This document shows, piece by piece, positions 34,299 to 45,110 of a DNA stretch of 64,000 bases. This DNA is from Schizosaccharomyces osmophilus (taxonomy: Eukaryota > Ascomycota > Schizosaccharomycetes > Schizosaccharomycetales > Schizosaccharomycetaceae), in assembly GCF_027921745.1 (NCBI RefSeq), contig NC_079240.1, positions 1,915,001-1,979,000 on the forward strand, written 5' to 3'. The translations under genes were made by a program, and so were the position numbers. Positions within the stretch are counted from its first letter, which is position 1; every line of letters begins with the position of its first letter. Below the pieces are notes generated by a model that did not search any database, was not told the DNA's origin, and was given only the letters and a program-made list of their open reading frames with translations.

Positions 34299-35345
34299 AT
34301 GAAAGGACATAACACAGTGTCTAGTGCATTGCTGGAACCATTACAAAAGATGAATCCATTTAAAGATTCAGCACCTGCAAATCATGGCCGACGAGCAAGT
34401 ATTTCTTACGATGAAGGAGAAGGGCGAAGTCATCTTGTCGATGCAAAAGACAACGAAGGTCAAACAATGCGAATTGGCAGTACGAGGCCTAGCAGAACAT
34501 CCAACTGGCTAGCGGGTATGGTTGAAGACAAGAATCAACGATGGAGGAGAGCCATGGAAGACGCTCATAGTTGTTGGTATGATTTTGGCGGTAACCAGGA
34601 TGATGGCTTTATAGGCGTTTATGACGGCCATGCTGGAGCCCAAGCTTCTGACTACTGCAGAAAAGTTCTGCATAAGATTTTATTGGAAAAACTGAGAAAA
34701 TTCCCCGACCGCCTTGTGACAGATTTGCTTGATGAAACCTTCGTTGAGGTCAACGATAGCATTGCAAAAGAAACCAAGAACGAAGTATGCGGTTGTACCT
34801 CTGCTGTTGCATTTTTCCGCTATGAAAACAATAGATCTCGAAGAGTATTGTATACAGCTAACGTGGGTGATGCTCGTGTTGTTCTTTGCCGCGATGGAAA
34901 AGCTATTCGTCTCTCTTACGATCATAAAGGATCCGATGAGAACGAGTCTCGCCGAGTCACTCAGTTAGGAGGAGCGATGGTGCAGAACCGGATTAACGGT
35001 GTTCTTGCCGTTACAAGAGCCTTAGGCGACACTTATCTGAAAGAACTCGTGAGTGCTCATCCCTTTACGACAGAGACACGAATTTGGTCAGGTCACGATG
35101 AATTTTTTATTGTAGCTTGCGATGGACTTTGGGATGTAATTTCAGACCAAGAAGCTGTTGATTTCGTTCGGAAATTCACCAGCTGTCGCGAAGCTGCCTT
35201 ACGACTAGTCGAGCATGCATTAAAACGATTGAGTACAGATAATATAACCTGTATTGTTGTGAACTTGACGAGGACTCCTGGTGATGTTGACGAACCCGGA
35301 GTTATGGTTGATTCTAATAATGATTATAGCAATGATTATTATTAA
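34299..35345 (+). CDS. ptc1: PP2C-type protein phosphatase Ptc1
   Basis: Metal-dependent Ser/Thr phosphatase that damps stress MAPK signalling. 348 aa, single exon, ATG at 34299 (S. pombe Ptc1 is 347 aa from memory). PP2C motifs in order: RWRRAMEDAHSCWYDF (metal-binding Glu-Asp, about 83-98), GVYDGHAG (about 106-113), GCTSAVAFF, ANVGDARVVL, VTRALGD, ACDGLWDVISD (about 275-285) and TDNITCIVV. The extended N-terminus and Asp/Asn-rich tail vary. Neighbour order with imt2 supports the orthology call. Confidence 0.9.
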   Translation: MKGHNTVSSALLEPLQKMNPFKDSAPANHGRRASISYDEGEGRSHLVDAKDNEGQTMRIGSTRPSRTSNWLAGMVEDKNQRWRRAMEDAHSCWYDFGGNQDDGFIGVYDGHAGAQASDYCRKVLHKILLEKLRKFPDRLVTDLLDETFVEVNDSIAKETKNEVCGCTSAVAFFRYENNRSRRVLYTANVGDARVVLCRDGKAIRLSYDHKGSDENESRRVTQLGGAMVQNRINGVLAVTRALGDTYLKELVSAHPFTTETRIWSGHDEFFIVACDGLWDVISDQEAVDFVRKFTSCREAALRLVEHALKRLSTDNITCIVVNLTRTPGDVDEPGVMVDSNNDYSNDYY

Positions 35346-36031
35346 TCTGCTTTTTCCGAATGCGTATGCTTTATCTTTAGGACTTACCTTTTTGAGAAAA
35401 TCAATCGGATCGAATGAAGTAATAAAAATAGCAACGATTTGGGGGTTGCGAATTTTTGTGAAGGTTATGTTAAAAAAGGAAACTGCATCATCTAAGCTAT
35501 ACACATTGGTACAGGCTATTCCATTCTAATAATTATATATGTATTTCCGGACTTTGTCTTCTTATGTTTCTTGTTCTATCTATATTGGTTTGACATAATG
35601 ACTTATATAGATGTTTGAATCCCTTATTGTAATAACCCGTCCTATGCTGTCTACACATATCATACCCTCTTCCTATGGACTAATTATGATTGATACATAC
35701 TCATTTTTTGAATGAAGATGTTCAAAACTCCATCATGACCTTCCTCTTTAATTCGTAGTTCATAGCCAGCACTTAGAAAGGATTAAAACTTTGATGACAA
35801 TACGGAGCAAAACTGACCAGACCAATCTTACTTTTCAACCGTTTTCAATTGCATATAAACACAATACATATAATTTTAATTCGTATAAGAAAAAATTAGA
35901 ACGAAAACAAGTAAGTCATAACATTCATGTCATAAAAGAGCGTCTAATTAATGTAAAAACTAAATCTAACGAAATGCCAAAAGCATCAAACAAACGAAGC
36001 AAATTCTTCCTAATTGAAAATGATCTCCGGT
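35346..36031. other. Convergent intergenic ptc1/orphan
   Basis: About 690 bp, AT-rich, no feature recognised. Confidence 0.6.
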
Positions 36032-37111
36032 TTATGAGTTGTTTCCTGACATGGTAAAATCAAACGATTCACCAAACAAATCATTAATGCTTTCTGTAGA
36101 GGGCATATCTGTAGGCAAACCAAGAGAGTTGTTACCAAAAGAGTTATTCAAATGGGCTGCAAACGAGTTGTCATTACCGAAAGCAGCACTATAATTTTCC
36201 TGCGTTTTGGTGTCTAAGGTAGAGGCAGCAGAAGGAGGATAAGATGCATTGGCAGGTTTAGGTCGCTTTGAAGACGGAGAAACCAGCTGCTGCTGTTGCT
36301 GTAAAAATCCATAATTACTAGGCACAGATCCTTGAGCAGTGTCTAAGCTGGGAAAAGACATATTTGATAAATTATCTTGTGGGGAGGTGGACGTATTTCC
36401 TAAGACATTTGGCAGCAGATATTCATTTGCCTGCAGCGCCTGGTCTGAAGAGGCTTCTGGTGGCATGCTAAATTGGAAGGCATCGTTTTCACGAGAAACA
36501 CCAGTGGGTAAACCGGAGGGTAAATTCGGATACCCTTCAGAACGTGCTTCGCTACCAACGGATTCCACACCACTAGTAGTCGGCTTTAGTTTAGGTGAAG
36601 GCGACACATTTGTTTTCACATTCATGCCCTCAAAAGCTTTTACATCCGAAGATCTGAGAAAAGCATTTTCATTTGGCATGGACTGGGAATTGAAAGGGGA
36701 AAGGTTAAAAAAGTTACCCCCATTATTCCTATTTTGAAATGCATCAGACTGCAATCCTTGTTCCAAAGCGCTGGTGTTTCCGTCTGACGGTGGATAGTTG
36801 GCGGTCAAGTCCATTGGCAATTCCGGTTTTACTGTTGCATTGGTCGTAGTTGGGACATTCTCGGCAGCTTCCAAAATGCGTAGATCTCTTTCAAGTACTT
36901 TTTTAGCATCTAAAAGACGAACCTCAATTAAATCACAATAATCTTGAAACTTATGGCATTCCCCTTGCAGTTGAGTATGATATAATGCATTGGGAACATT
37001 GGCAAGCAAGGATCGTAACAAATATCCGACGTTTAGAAAAACTTCATCCAAAACTATACCAAGTTGAGATGCATACTCTACAACTTCATTCTGGGTGGAA
37101 TGTCCTTCCAT
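36032..37111 (-). CDS. Unrecognised helical/low-complexity protein (position of an S. pombe orphan between ptc1 and imt2)
   Basis: 359 aa from the ATG at 37111. Residues 1-95 are helical and partly coiled-coil (LDEVFLNVGYLLRSLL; CDLIEVRLLDAKKVLERDL). The remainder is Ser/Asn/Pro/Gln-rich and disordered, with a short Q5 run and a KRPKPANA basic patch. It ends with an acidic-aromatic motif DLFGESFDFTM that could be an activation-type or binding motif. A fungal Mediator-tail (Med2/Med29-like) layout is possible but not shown. No signal peptide or membrane segment. Confidence 0.75.
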   Translation of the reverse strand: MEGHSTQNEVVEYASQLGIVLDEVFLNVGYLLRSLLANVPNALYHTQLQGECHKFQDYCDLIEVRLLDAKKVLERDLRILEAAENVPTTTNATVKPELPMDLTANYPPSDGNTSALEQGLQSDAFQNRNNGGNFFNLSPFNSQSMPNENAFLRSSDVKAFEGMNVKTNVSPSPKLKPTTSGVESVGSEARSEGYPNLPSGLPTGVSRENDAFQFSMPPEASSDQALQANEYLLPNVLGNTSTSPQDNLSNMSFPSLDTAQGSVPSNYGFLQQQQQLVSPSSKRPKPANASYPPSAASTLDTKTQENYSAAFGNDNSFAAHLNNSFGNNSLGLPTDMPSTESINDLFGESFDFTMSGNNS

Positions 37112-37475
37112 TAGATACACAGAGCCGAGACAGACAAAATCAAGCCTACACTTTCAAAAAATAAAAGAGCCTTTGACTGGTCAATCAGCCTTGAGCGACT
37201 TTTCTTTACCAGATGTTTATCTCACTCAACAGATTTCTGTTGAGATGGGTTCGAAAAAATTTTAAAGTACAATCACCTTACCTTCGGGTCTCCAAAAAAT
37301 ACGCTTCGGCTCGGTATATCACGATATTGCAGATTCGGCACTTTGAACGAGACTTTGTGCACGCTCGATGTAAGCGTCAAGCACCTATGTAATCAATTTC
37401 GATAAAAGCAGAATTGTTAAATGGTAACGAAAACAAAGCAAGTTTAATTTTTCAGTCAAGACGACCAGGAATGAG
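37112..37475. other. Intergenic, possible 5' leader/upstream ORF
   Basis: About 360 bp. On the minus strand a short open stretch near 37320-37385 (VLDAYIERAQSLVQSAESA) preceded by an ATAG acceptor looks protein-like. It could be a tiny last exon of another gene, or an upstream ORF in the leader of the 36-37 kb gene. Confidence 0.4.
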
Positions 37476-38513
37476 TTAGACGTCTTCTTGTTCTGAAAGT
37501 GGCAGCGCAACTTTGTGTTGGCGAGAGAAAAAGCATCGTTCGTAAATACGACTATCAAGGAGTATGGAAAAAACGGAATATGAAAGAAGGAAATAAGCAA
37601 TGAAGCCAGTGGAAATCAAACCCAAGATATGTTTGTTAGCCCATAAAATTAAGGAGGCATCTTTGTCGTGCCAGGAAGAGCCTTCATAAAAAGTGAAGTA
37701 AGATTGGTTGGAGAACTTGTAATCTTGTTCCAAGAGAATACGTATTCTTGCAGATGCGGAACTGTCTCTCGGTAATAGGTTTTGATAACGTTCCCAAAGA
37801 AAGCTGATGGACAGCGGACCTGTGCTAAACATAATGGTCGGATATGGAAAGACATAAGACTTTGCATTGCGCGCTAGGTTGCTTAAAATAAAAGAAAAAA
37901 AAGGATGACCAGGAACAGTGCCCATAACATCATTGGAGATGCCTACTGGGTCGGTCCTACGAAAGACAGCAGGATAGTACAATAGGCTATCGAGGGACTG
38001 TCGGCAGCCATCATCAAGGTCGATGTAGATGCCTCCATAATGAAAAAGCACGAAGTAACGAATTGCGTCTGCGCGCTGCACGTTATAGGGATAAGCGTCA
38101 AAGTACTTGAGAAACCATGAATAATGTTCAGCAATGAAATTTCTGGACATTTCGTCAGTCCATAAAATATATTGATAGTTAGGATGCATAGATATGCAAC
38201 TCTCTTGGGCAGCTTTCCATTTTTCAGGCACTGTATCTGTCTTCCATGTTTGGTGAATAATTTTAGGAATTACGGGTTCATGTCCAAAAACAGATGGGAG
38301 CCATTCTGGAAGTTTGGAATTCTCTACAGACGTGTTTTTAGAAGCAAGAAAAATCTGTTCTCTTGAGTATCGAAGCTCGGCAGAAGGAATGATGTCCTTT
38401 TGGAAATCATCCGTAAACATAAAGAGCGCGTTGCGAAACCAAACAACGAGGATTCCAAGAAGAAAGAGATGAAAACCCAAAAAGATACTAATTTTGTAGC
38501 GGGTCGGTGCCAT
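37476..38513 (-). CDS. imt2: Inositol phosphoceramide mannosyltransferase (GT32)
   Basis: Type II Golgi glycosyltransferase adding mannose from GDP-mannose to inositol phosphoceramide. 345 aa, ATG at 38513 (the frame extends 8 codons upstream only via TTG). Signal anchor at about 10-27 (ISIFLGFHLFLLGILVVWF), then VIPKIIHQTWKT and the DXD motif YIDLDDG (nucleotide-sugar/Mn site). A second membrane segment near the C-terminus (GLISTGFIAYFLLSY) matches the Sur1/Csg1/Imt family. imt2 is chosen over the paralogues imt1/imt3 by gene order. Mpg1 next door supplies GDP-mannose. Confidence 0.82.
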   Translation of the reverse strand: MAPTRYKISIFLGFHLFLLGILVVWFRNALFMFTDDFQKDIIPSAELRYSREQIFLASKNTSVENSKLPEWLPSVFGHEPVIPKIIHQTWKTDTVPEKWKAAQESCISMHPNYQYILWTDEMSRNFIAEHYSWFLKYFDAYPYNVQRADAIRYFVLFHYGGIYIDLDDGCRQSLDSLLYYPAVFRRTDPVGISNDVMGTVPGHPFFSFILSNLARNAKSYVFPYPTIMFSTGPLSISFLWERYQNLLPRDSSASARIRILLEQDYKFSNQSYFTFYEGSSWHDKDASLILWANKHILGLISTGFIAYFLLSYSVFSILLDSRIYERCFFSRQHKVALPLSEQEDV

Positions 38514-40800
38514 TTTATTGGTGCGTATACAACACAAAAAGTTCGTTTTTTTGGATTTACTTCAATTGACTTCGTATCTCTCACGAAATATAATCGTTAC
38601 AAAGATTGCTTTTGAGAACACAATTGCTTTTTTAACGACTAAAATGTCTTTTATCAATAGCAGAAACTTTTCGCGATGACAATGAATTGATTCAATGCAA
38701 CTAAAATAGAAAAAAGTAGTTTGTGGCAGTGAAATTTTCTTTCTTTAATATTTCAATAACCTTTGAAACAAAGAACGGTTCACCATTCTCGTTATTAGGT
38801 TCATATTTTATGGAGGCTCATTGTCCAAAATCGCGTGTTTTCTGTTTACCAAATATGTATTCCTGGCGCGCAAAGATCATGCTATTCGCTTTTCCTTAGT
38901 TTATATGCAGAGGTAAAGAATAGTCATATGATATTCATTTTAAAGTAACTGAATACTCCGTAGGAAATCAATTCGTACTTCTTGTTCTCTCAAACATGTA
39001 CCGGCCATTCATGAGTACGCGGTTCCTAAGAGATGCGATGCGGCGAATGAAAATTGCTTACTGCAGATAATTTCTTTTATCTTTTTCTTTTCCATTTTTT
39101 TTATTTATATTTTAAGAAGCTTCCCTTTTTCTCGTACTGCTTAATTTTTAATCTTAGCATTGCAAATACTAAAATATTCAACCATTCAACTTGCGCTGTT
39201 TGCTAAACGGCATTTTTTATTCAACGATGAAACAATTATCCTATCGCTTCAGCAAAAAATTACATGGCCTATTCTTAAAATTGTTTCGGTAACCAAGAAA
39301 AAAGTATGCAAAGGTAGGAAACGACACGCTTCTATATTGCATGGTCGACACGCCTTGAGCGCATATAGTACGCATATACAAGGAAATAAATCTATAAACA
39401 GAAAAACAAAAAACTAAAAAACAAATTGACTATTTTTTCCAGGCGGAATTGGTTGCACGAGACAGAAACCACCATTTGTTTACGGTGCAAAACGCGTAAA
39501 CGCGTGTTCAACAAGTACCAACTTGGGTAATCATGGATGGTGATTCAAGCAAGAATTCATTGAAAAAAAGCGATATTAATTCATAGGAATCATAGAAATT
39601 TACCAAAGGATTGTTGGACCTAAACTACAAATGTATGTTTCTGCGTTAAGGATGCTTTTCCTCCTTTAAATCTTGGAGCGTGTTTCCTATTCACTTATTT
39701 CTCGTGTACACATGAATGGATGATTGAGAGTATGCTTTCATAAATAATCGATCTGCTGGTTCTAACCTCACAATCCACAATCGCGTCTTTTTGCGCTACA
39801 AGACAAGAACAAGAAATCCGCTCCCAAGAAGCTTTATCTCCTTTCCTCCTTTGTAGGAGCAAGGAATGTCAAGCAGTTTTTCCTGGCAGAACTCCCGAAT
39901 TCCTATTCTTGCGCCTCTTTCTTTTTCTTTCGTCCATTCCTCCGTTTCATTGTTTCTGTCTTGTTTTGCTGGTTATCGTGACAATCTCCTATGCGCCTCT
40001 TTGAAGCTTAGTACGGTCGTTGCAACCGTGCGACATTGCACCTTTTGACAAGCCTTTTTTGACCTCTTGGCTACGAGTACAAATATTCTAAGAAAATTGA
40101 TTTCCAAGCTACACTCCTGCTACGGTACGGCCATTGTTATTCTTCAAGTCATTCTCGTTGACAAGAATCCTTGTTTTATTTATTACCATGTTCATTTCGC
40201 GAGTTTCCTTTTTATTTTTGCGACTGCACTCCATAACTATTAAGGAATGAACTTCTTCCTTAAAGAAGCGTTCCACGAGTCGCTAATATCAGCCAAACGC
40301 ATGAAAGCCATGCATACGCAACTGTGAGTCAACAAGTGCAGAAGAAAATTTGTCACTATTTGTGTTTGATTATGACTGGCAATTTCCCTAATGTTGATAC
40401 TTTCGTGACATATTTTCAGGCCTTACCCTTCCCCTCACATACATGGTAGTTGTGGGGGACTTGTGTTCACCTGATCTTTACCAACCACTCTAAATAACTT
40501 TCCATAGGAGGTTTGTCTTCAGAAAACCTGACATTAGGAAAGACCATCTTTCTTATTTATTTGGATTCTTTACTTGAGCACTTGAGTAAGTCTTAAACAT
40601 TGTATTGTCTTTGGATGGCTTAGATTTCGAACGACTCAATTTTTGGGAAATGTTTTGATTAACTCTTTTTCGTCCAAAGAGAAAGAGCGATTTATAAGCA
40701 CGATTCGAACGAATTAGCTATGCTATTGAGACGACGTTTTTGCATTCCCGTATACTAACTTCTTTCAAGGTTTCCCTTGTCTCTATATATCTCTGCAGCA
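38514..40800. other. Long divergent intergenic region imt2/mpg1
   Basis: About 2.3 kb, the longest gap outside the accessory stretches. It contains tandem MCB sites and a 60-codon ATG-started frame at 39866-40048 that lacks coding character and may be an upstream ORF. A possible leader intron runs from GTGAGT at 40324 to TTTTCAG near 40420. mpg1 probably has a long 5' leader. Confidence 0.5.
39492..39505. promoter_or_regulatory. Tandem MCB boxes (MBF)
   Basis: Two perfect ACGCGT hexamers separated by two A. MBF-controlled G1/S promoters carry such clusters. The nearest starts are imt2 (about 1 kb left) and mpg1 (about 1.3 kb right), or an unseen transcript. Function is inferred. Confidence 0.6.
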
Positions 40801-41892
40801 ATGAAGGCACTGATTCTCGTCGGCGGTTTTGGTACTCGTCTCCGTCCTTTGACCTTGACTTTGCCAAAGCCTTTGGTTGAATTTGGCAACCGTCCCATGA
40901 TTCTCCATCAAGTCGAAGCCTTAGCCGCTGCTGGTGTCACCGACATTGTCTTGGCAGTGAACTACCGCCCTGAAATCATGGTTCAAGCTCTTAAGAAGTA
41001 CGAAGAAGAATACAAGGTCAGAATTACCTTTTCCGTGGAGAATGAGCCCTTGGGCACCGCTGGCCCTCTTGCTCTTGCTCGTGAAATCCTTGGCAAAGAC
41101 AATACTCCTTTCTTTGTTTTGAACAGTGATGTCATCTGCGAGTATCCTTTTGGTGATTTGGCCAACTTCCACAAAGCCCATGGTGCCGAAGGTACTATTG
41201 TTGTAACCAAGGTTGAGGACCCCTCCAAATATGGTGTCGTTGTTCACTATCCCAACTCGGAGTCCTTAATAGAGCGCTTTGTTGAGAAACCTTCTGAATT
41301 TGTTTCCAACAGAATCAATGCCGGTATCTACATTCTCAACCCTTCCGTCCTTGACCGCATCCAGCCTCGCCCTACTTCCATCGAAAAGGAGGTTTTCCCT
41401 GCCATGGTTAAAGACAAGCAGTTGCACTCTTTTGATTTAGAAAGTTACTGGATGGACGTTGGTCAACCCAAGGACTATCTTACTGGTAGTTGCCTTTATT
41501 TGTCCTCTGTGAGAAAGCACAAGCCTGAGATGTTAGCCCCTGCTGGCCCTTCCATTATTGGCAATGTCTTGATTGACGCTTCTGCCACCATTGGCAAAAA
41601 CTGCAAAATTGGCCCTAACGTCGTTATCGGTCCTAATGTTTCGATCGGTGACGGTGTTCGCCTTCAACGTTGCGCTATCCTCAAGTCATCCCGCGTACGC
41701 GACCATGCCTGGGTGAAGAGCACCATTGTCGGATGGAACTCTACCCTTGGATCATGGAGCCGTTTAGAAAATGTTTCTGTTTTGGGTGACGACGTTGTCG
41801 TCAATGATGAAATCTATGTTAATGGCGGTAGCATTTTACCCCACAAGAGCATTAGCGCCAATATTGAAGTCCCTGGTACCATTGTTATGTAA
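40801..41892 (+). CDS. mpg1: Mannose-1-phosphate guanylyltransferase (GDP-mannose pyrophosphorylase)
   Basis: Makes GDP-mannose for cell wall, N-glycan and GPI synthesis. 363 aa from ATG 40801, the same as S. pombe Mpg1. The nucleotidyltransferase signature [18 protein letters not shown] is at about 9-26. [19 protein letters not shown] is the sugar-binding segment. From ~250 on, hexapeptide repeats ([19 protein letters not shown]...) form the left-handed beta helix, ending IEVPGTIVM. Codon bias is strong, signalling high expression. Confidence 0.97.
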   Translation: MKALILVGGFGTRLRPLTLTLPKPLVEFGNRPMILHQVEALAAAGVTDIVLAVNYRPEIMVQALKKYEEEYKVRITFSVENEPLGTAGPLALAREILGKDNTPFFVLNSDVICEYPFGDLANFHKAHGAEGTIVVTKVEDPSKYGVVVHYPNSESLIERFVEKPSEFVSNRINAGIYILNPSVLDRIQPRPTSIEKEVFPAMVKDKQLHSFDLESYWMDVGQPKDYLTGSCLYLSSVRKHKPEMLAPAGPSIIGNVLIDASATIGKNCKIGPNVVIGPNVSIGDGVRLQRCAILKSSRVRDHAWVKSTIVGWNSTLGSWSRLENVSVLGDDVVVNDEIYVNGGSILPHKSISANIEVPGTIVM

Positions 41893-42465
41893 AATTGCTT
41901 GTGTATAGGATCCTTTTATTCTTTTACATCAACTTCCCTCTTTCCGTTTTATTCTTTTCCATCTTTGTACCTAATACTACTCTTTTTCCTTCTATTGCCC
42001 TTTTTTAATTCTTTTTAAATCACACACTCTTTTTGCCTATCTCTTCTTCTTTTATTGAATTAGTAAAGGATGCAGATTTCTGTCTTTTTAATTTCTCTTG
42101 CATTAGAAATGGAGATAATCATGTACATTTGTTCATTTAAACTCGAAGTGTTAGAAAGGCAGATTAATTTAGCAAGTCTTGAAGAGCTTTTTCTTTGCTG
42201 ATATGGTTTTCTTTGTGATTTTTTATTTGCCTAGTAGTAAAGCAGCCATCTGTTTTATTGGATTCACCAGTATTGCACAACAAGTTGTGGAAAGTATAAA
42301 AAGATAATAAGTTCAATAAATTCTAAGATTTTATTTATTTTTACTTACATGATATAAGTGAACCAAAAAATGGTTTGAAGCCCCATTGAGTATTAGCGAA
42401 ATTTATCCATTATCAATAGTATAACTTATACATAAATATCCAACAAAAAGACAGATGCAAAAGTA
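41893..42465. other. Convergent intergenic mpg1/CUE gene
   Basis: About 570 bp, T-rich then AT-rich; no feature recognised. Confidence 0.65.
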
Positions 42466-44154
42466 TTATTTTTTTTCATTAGACGATTTAGTTGGTTTTC
42501 GTCGAACATATTTCTTTTTTGCCAATGCTGGGTTGGGAGGAGGTCTTGAAGGTCTAGCGGTGGACGGTTTCTCGACAGTTTCTTCGGTCTTGTCATTTGA
42601 TTTTCGGTATTTGGAGCGGTTGAGAGACCCAGCGTTTTGGTTTCCAGTTTCAAACTGGACTTCACGTTTGATGAGAGACGCAAACTTGGTATCTTTGGTG
42701 AACATACGACGCCAACCTTCAATTTGTTCATGAGTCATAGCATTATCGACTTGCTTGATAAGATCCGCACGTTCTTTTGTTTTTCTAGCGCTTTGTTCAA
42801 AAAGCATGGGATCTCTCTCAAAAGCACTCAAAAGCACTTGATTGATATAGCGCTGGTAGTCGTGGGCAATATTGGGAGCTGCTTCTGGATTATCGTCCTG
42901 AACACCAGGATCCACGGGCACAACTGCATCTGTGTTATCGTATGTATCATCATACTCATCATCTTCAGCCAAAGCAAGCAAGTCAAAAATTCTCGCTTTT
43001 TGGTTGCTGGAAGCAGAAGACTTCCAGAAATCGGCATCTTCTGGTTTCTTGTTTACGTAAATATTCTCTGGATCAATATTTAAAAGATCTAAGCGCTCTT
43101 GCTCTTGGGAAGATTGTACATTAGAAGAGGAAGTATCACGGTTGGGGATGACTGCTTTGACAGTATCATTTAGTTTCAAAGGTGCAGAAGGTGCAGAAGG
43201 ATGAGAGGAAGAAGAGGATGCATCAACAGTCGAGTTGGTTAAAATGGCTTCACAAGCCAGGTCCATTTGACCATTGTTGTGGGCTAAATAGTCACCAGCT
43301 TCTTCTATGGTCAGTTGAGGGAAAAGTTCGACAAGATTCTGAATGTCATTTGAGTCGACGCCAAAAGTATTAGAAGTGTCACGGGAGACAGCAGAAGCTT
43401 GTTTCGCTTGTGCTTGTCTGTAATGCTTAAGGGCGTTGTCCAGCATCATGCGGATTTCAGGGTTGCCGTTATCCTTAACGCGCTTCAAAAGTGTGTGATC
43501 CTCCAAGATGACGGCAAGACACTGTTGCAGTTCATGGGAATCTAAAAACATTTCTAGGTAGAAGAGTAAAGATGAATCGGAAGCATGGTAAAGGCAATGC
43601 TGAACAAGGCGCTTTAGCCAAAACTCCTTTTCCATCTCTGCAACATTATTAGGATTATCTATGTTTTGTTGGACAACTTTGGAAAGAATGGGTAAGAGGT
43701 CGAGTAAGGCGGGATAATATACAGAGGAGGTCATGCAATGCACTGCAGTCCAAACGGTAAAGAGACGGCAAAGGTCAATGGAGAAGATAGTTTCAAATCT
43801 TTGAAAGTACTGTGTAAACTGCAAAGCCATTCCATCCGAGTCAGAGTCCTTACAAAACGACCAAGCAAGGTTCTTGACGGTGTCGCTGGAGGTGAGAAAG
43901 CATGCGCAGACCTGCATGATTGTTTTTGGGGTTACTTTATGTGTCTTTAGACAACGATGTAAGAGATAGAGTAAGCGTATTTCGTCCTGCTCATTTCTAT
44001 GGAGTTGAAGGCTTCCTGTTTGCTGCCAGATTTGGTCCATCTGTACGGTCACCAATTCGACAACCGCGGGCGCTAAATTTTTCCAGGCATCTTCTTTTGT
44101 GCTCAGTAATTGCCGCACAAGGCTTGCTTCTAAGGGACCCACATGTTGTTCCAT
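42466..44154 (-). CDS. CUE-domain protein, Cue3/ASCC2-like (ribosome quality-control trigger complex)
   Basis: 562 aa, single exon, ATG at 44154. The helical N-terminal region (1-250) fits the Cue3/ASCC2 layout. A CUE ubiquitin-binding domain lies at about 268-312 (IQNLVELFPQLTIEEAGDYLAHNNGQMDLACEAIL), with the FP and LL-type residues. The C-terminus has short conserved segments (ARIFDLLALAEDDEYDDTYD) and a basic end rich in KKKYVRRKP. Cue3 works with Slh1/Rqt4 to split collided ribosomes. This role is taken from the family, not visible directly. Next to mpg1 as in S. pombe. Confidence 0.82.
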   Translation of the reverse strand: MEQHVGPLEASLVRQLLSTKEDAWKNLAPAVVELVTVQMDQIWQQTGSLQLHRNEQDEIRLLYLLHRCLKTHKVTPKTIMQVCACFLTSSDTVKNLAWSFCKDSDSDGMALQFTQYFQRFETIFSIDLCRLFTVWTAVHCMTSSVYYPALLDLLPILSKVVQQNIDNPNNVAEMEKEFWLKRLVQHCLYHASDSSLLFYLEMFLDSHELQQCLAVILEDHTLLKRVKDNGNPEIRMMLDNALKHYRQAQAKQASAVSRDTSNTFGVDSNDIQNLVELFPQLTIEEAGDYLAHNNGQMDLACEAILTNSTVDASSSSSHPSAPSAPLKLNDTVKAVIPNRDTSSSNVQSSQEQERLDLLNIDPENIYVNKKPEDADFWKSSASSNQKARIFDLLALAEDDEYDDTYDNTDAVVPVDPGVQDDNPEAAPNIAHDYQRYINQVLLSAFERDPMLFEQSARKTKERADLIKQVDNAMTHEQIEGWRRMFTKDTKFASLIKREVQFETGNQNAGSLNRSKYRKSNDKTEETVEKPSTARPSRPPPNPALAKKKYVRRKPTKSSNEKK

Positions 44155-44817
44155 GACAGGAATAGGTAGGAAATTGGCAGGTCAACTAGAGGCATCCTTG
44201 CGTTCCTCCGGATAGCGCATCACTGGAGTTGGTTAAACAACAAGGAAAGGAAAAGTCAGGAAGCTTTGTTTTGTAGGGTTGTAATTTGTAAGAAAAGGAA
44301 AAAAAAGATGCACAGAGGAAAAGGCAGACAGAGACAGAGGAAGACAGACAGAAAGGGAAGGATCAAGAAAGAGGAGTGAGAGAGACTGCAGAGTAAAGTT
44401 GGGAGGGGAATAGGGGTTGTAAAAGAGGGCTTCCTTTCCATAGGATCAATTCTGTTAGAATTGGAAATCGCATTGGCTTTGTAGATGCAGTATTTGCTAT
44501 AGAATGGATCCTAGAAGAGTATCATAGTATGTCTCATCTTTTATGATATGTATCGTAATAAAGAATATTGGTAGGTAGTATCGTCTTATTATGCATATCG
44601 TAAAAACCTGATTTCTTACGAGAGAGTGTGTAGGTGAAATAGTATGAAATCAACGATGCCAACGAAACAGTTTTTCAGACTGTTCCCTTTCAAACGATTT
44701 TTTTATAATGTAACATTAGACAAAAGATTTCATCGTATTTCATACATGCTTGAGTTGTTCTATGCCTGTATCGTTCGGTCAACTCATAAAAGCCAAATTC
44801 TGTCAAGGCCGAAATAT
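44155..44817. other. Upstream region of the CUE gene, GA/TC-rich leader
   Basis: About 660 bp. On the minus (sense) strand a TC-rich tract (44280-44420) suggests a pyrimidine-rich leader. No gene. Confidence 0.6.
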
Positions 44818-45110
44818 TGTAATATAATATTACAAAAGAGTCGTTTATTACGAAATATAAACAACGGAAGTTACTAACAAAAAACTTTATCAAAAGGAAC
44901 AATGTTATTTACTTTAGAAGAGATATATCTCTCCAGTTGGAAATACGAATCTTCAGATTGGAAGGTTCGACTGGTCTGGCTTGATTAATCAGATTGTCGT
45001 TTGATTTAGCTAATCAAGTCAGTGGACTCTGAAAATACTTAAAGAAACTAACTAAGTAGAATCCAACATATACTTGAATAACTCTTACAACTCACAAACT
45101 CATACACTCA
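44818..45110 (+). mobile_element. LTR-like dispersed repeat, copy A (solo, old)
   Basis: Shares blocks with two other places in the window: AAAGAGTCGT...TTTATTAC with copy B near 63.8 kb, AATCTTCAGATTGGAAG with copy C (62068-62052, minus), and a 3' end AAACTCATACACTCA identical in A and C. It would begin TGT and end CA like an LTR. Flanking duplications were not found, so the ends are approximate. The divergence between copies suggests age. No coding interior is recognised next to it. Confidence 0.45.

Noticed and set aside
39866-40048. 60-codon ATG frame upstream of mpg1
   Set aside because: Ser/Phe/Cys-rich random-looking composition; at most an upstream ORF.
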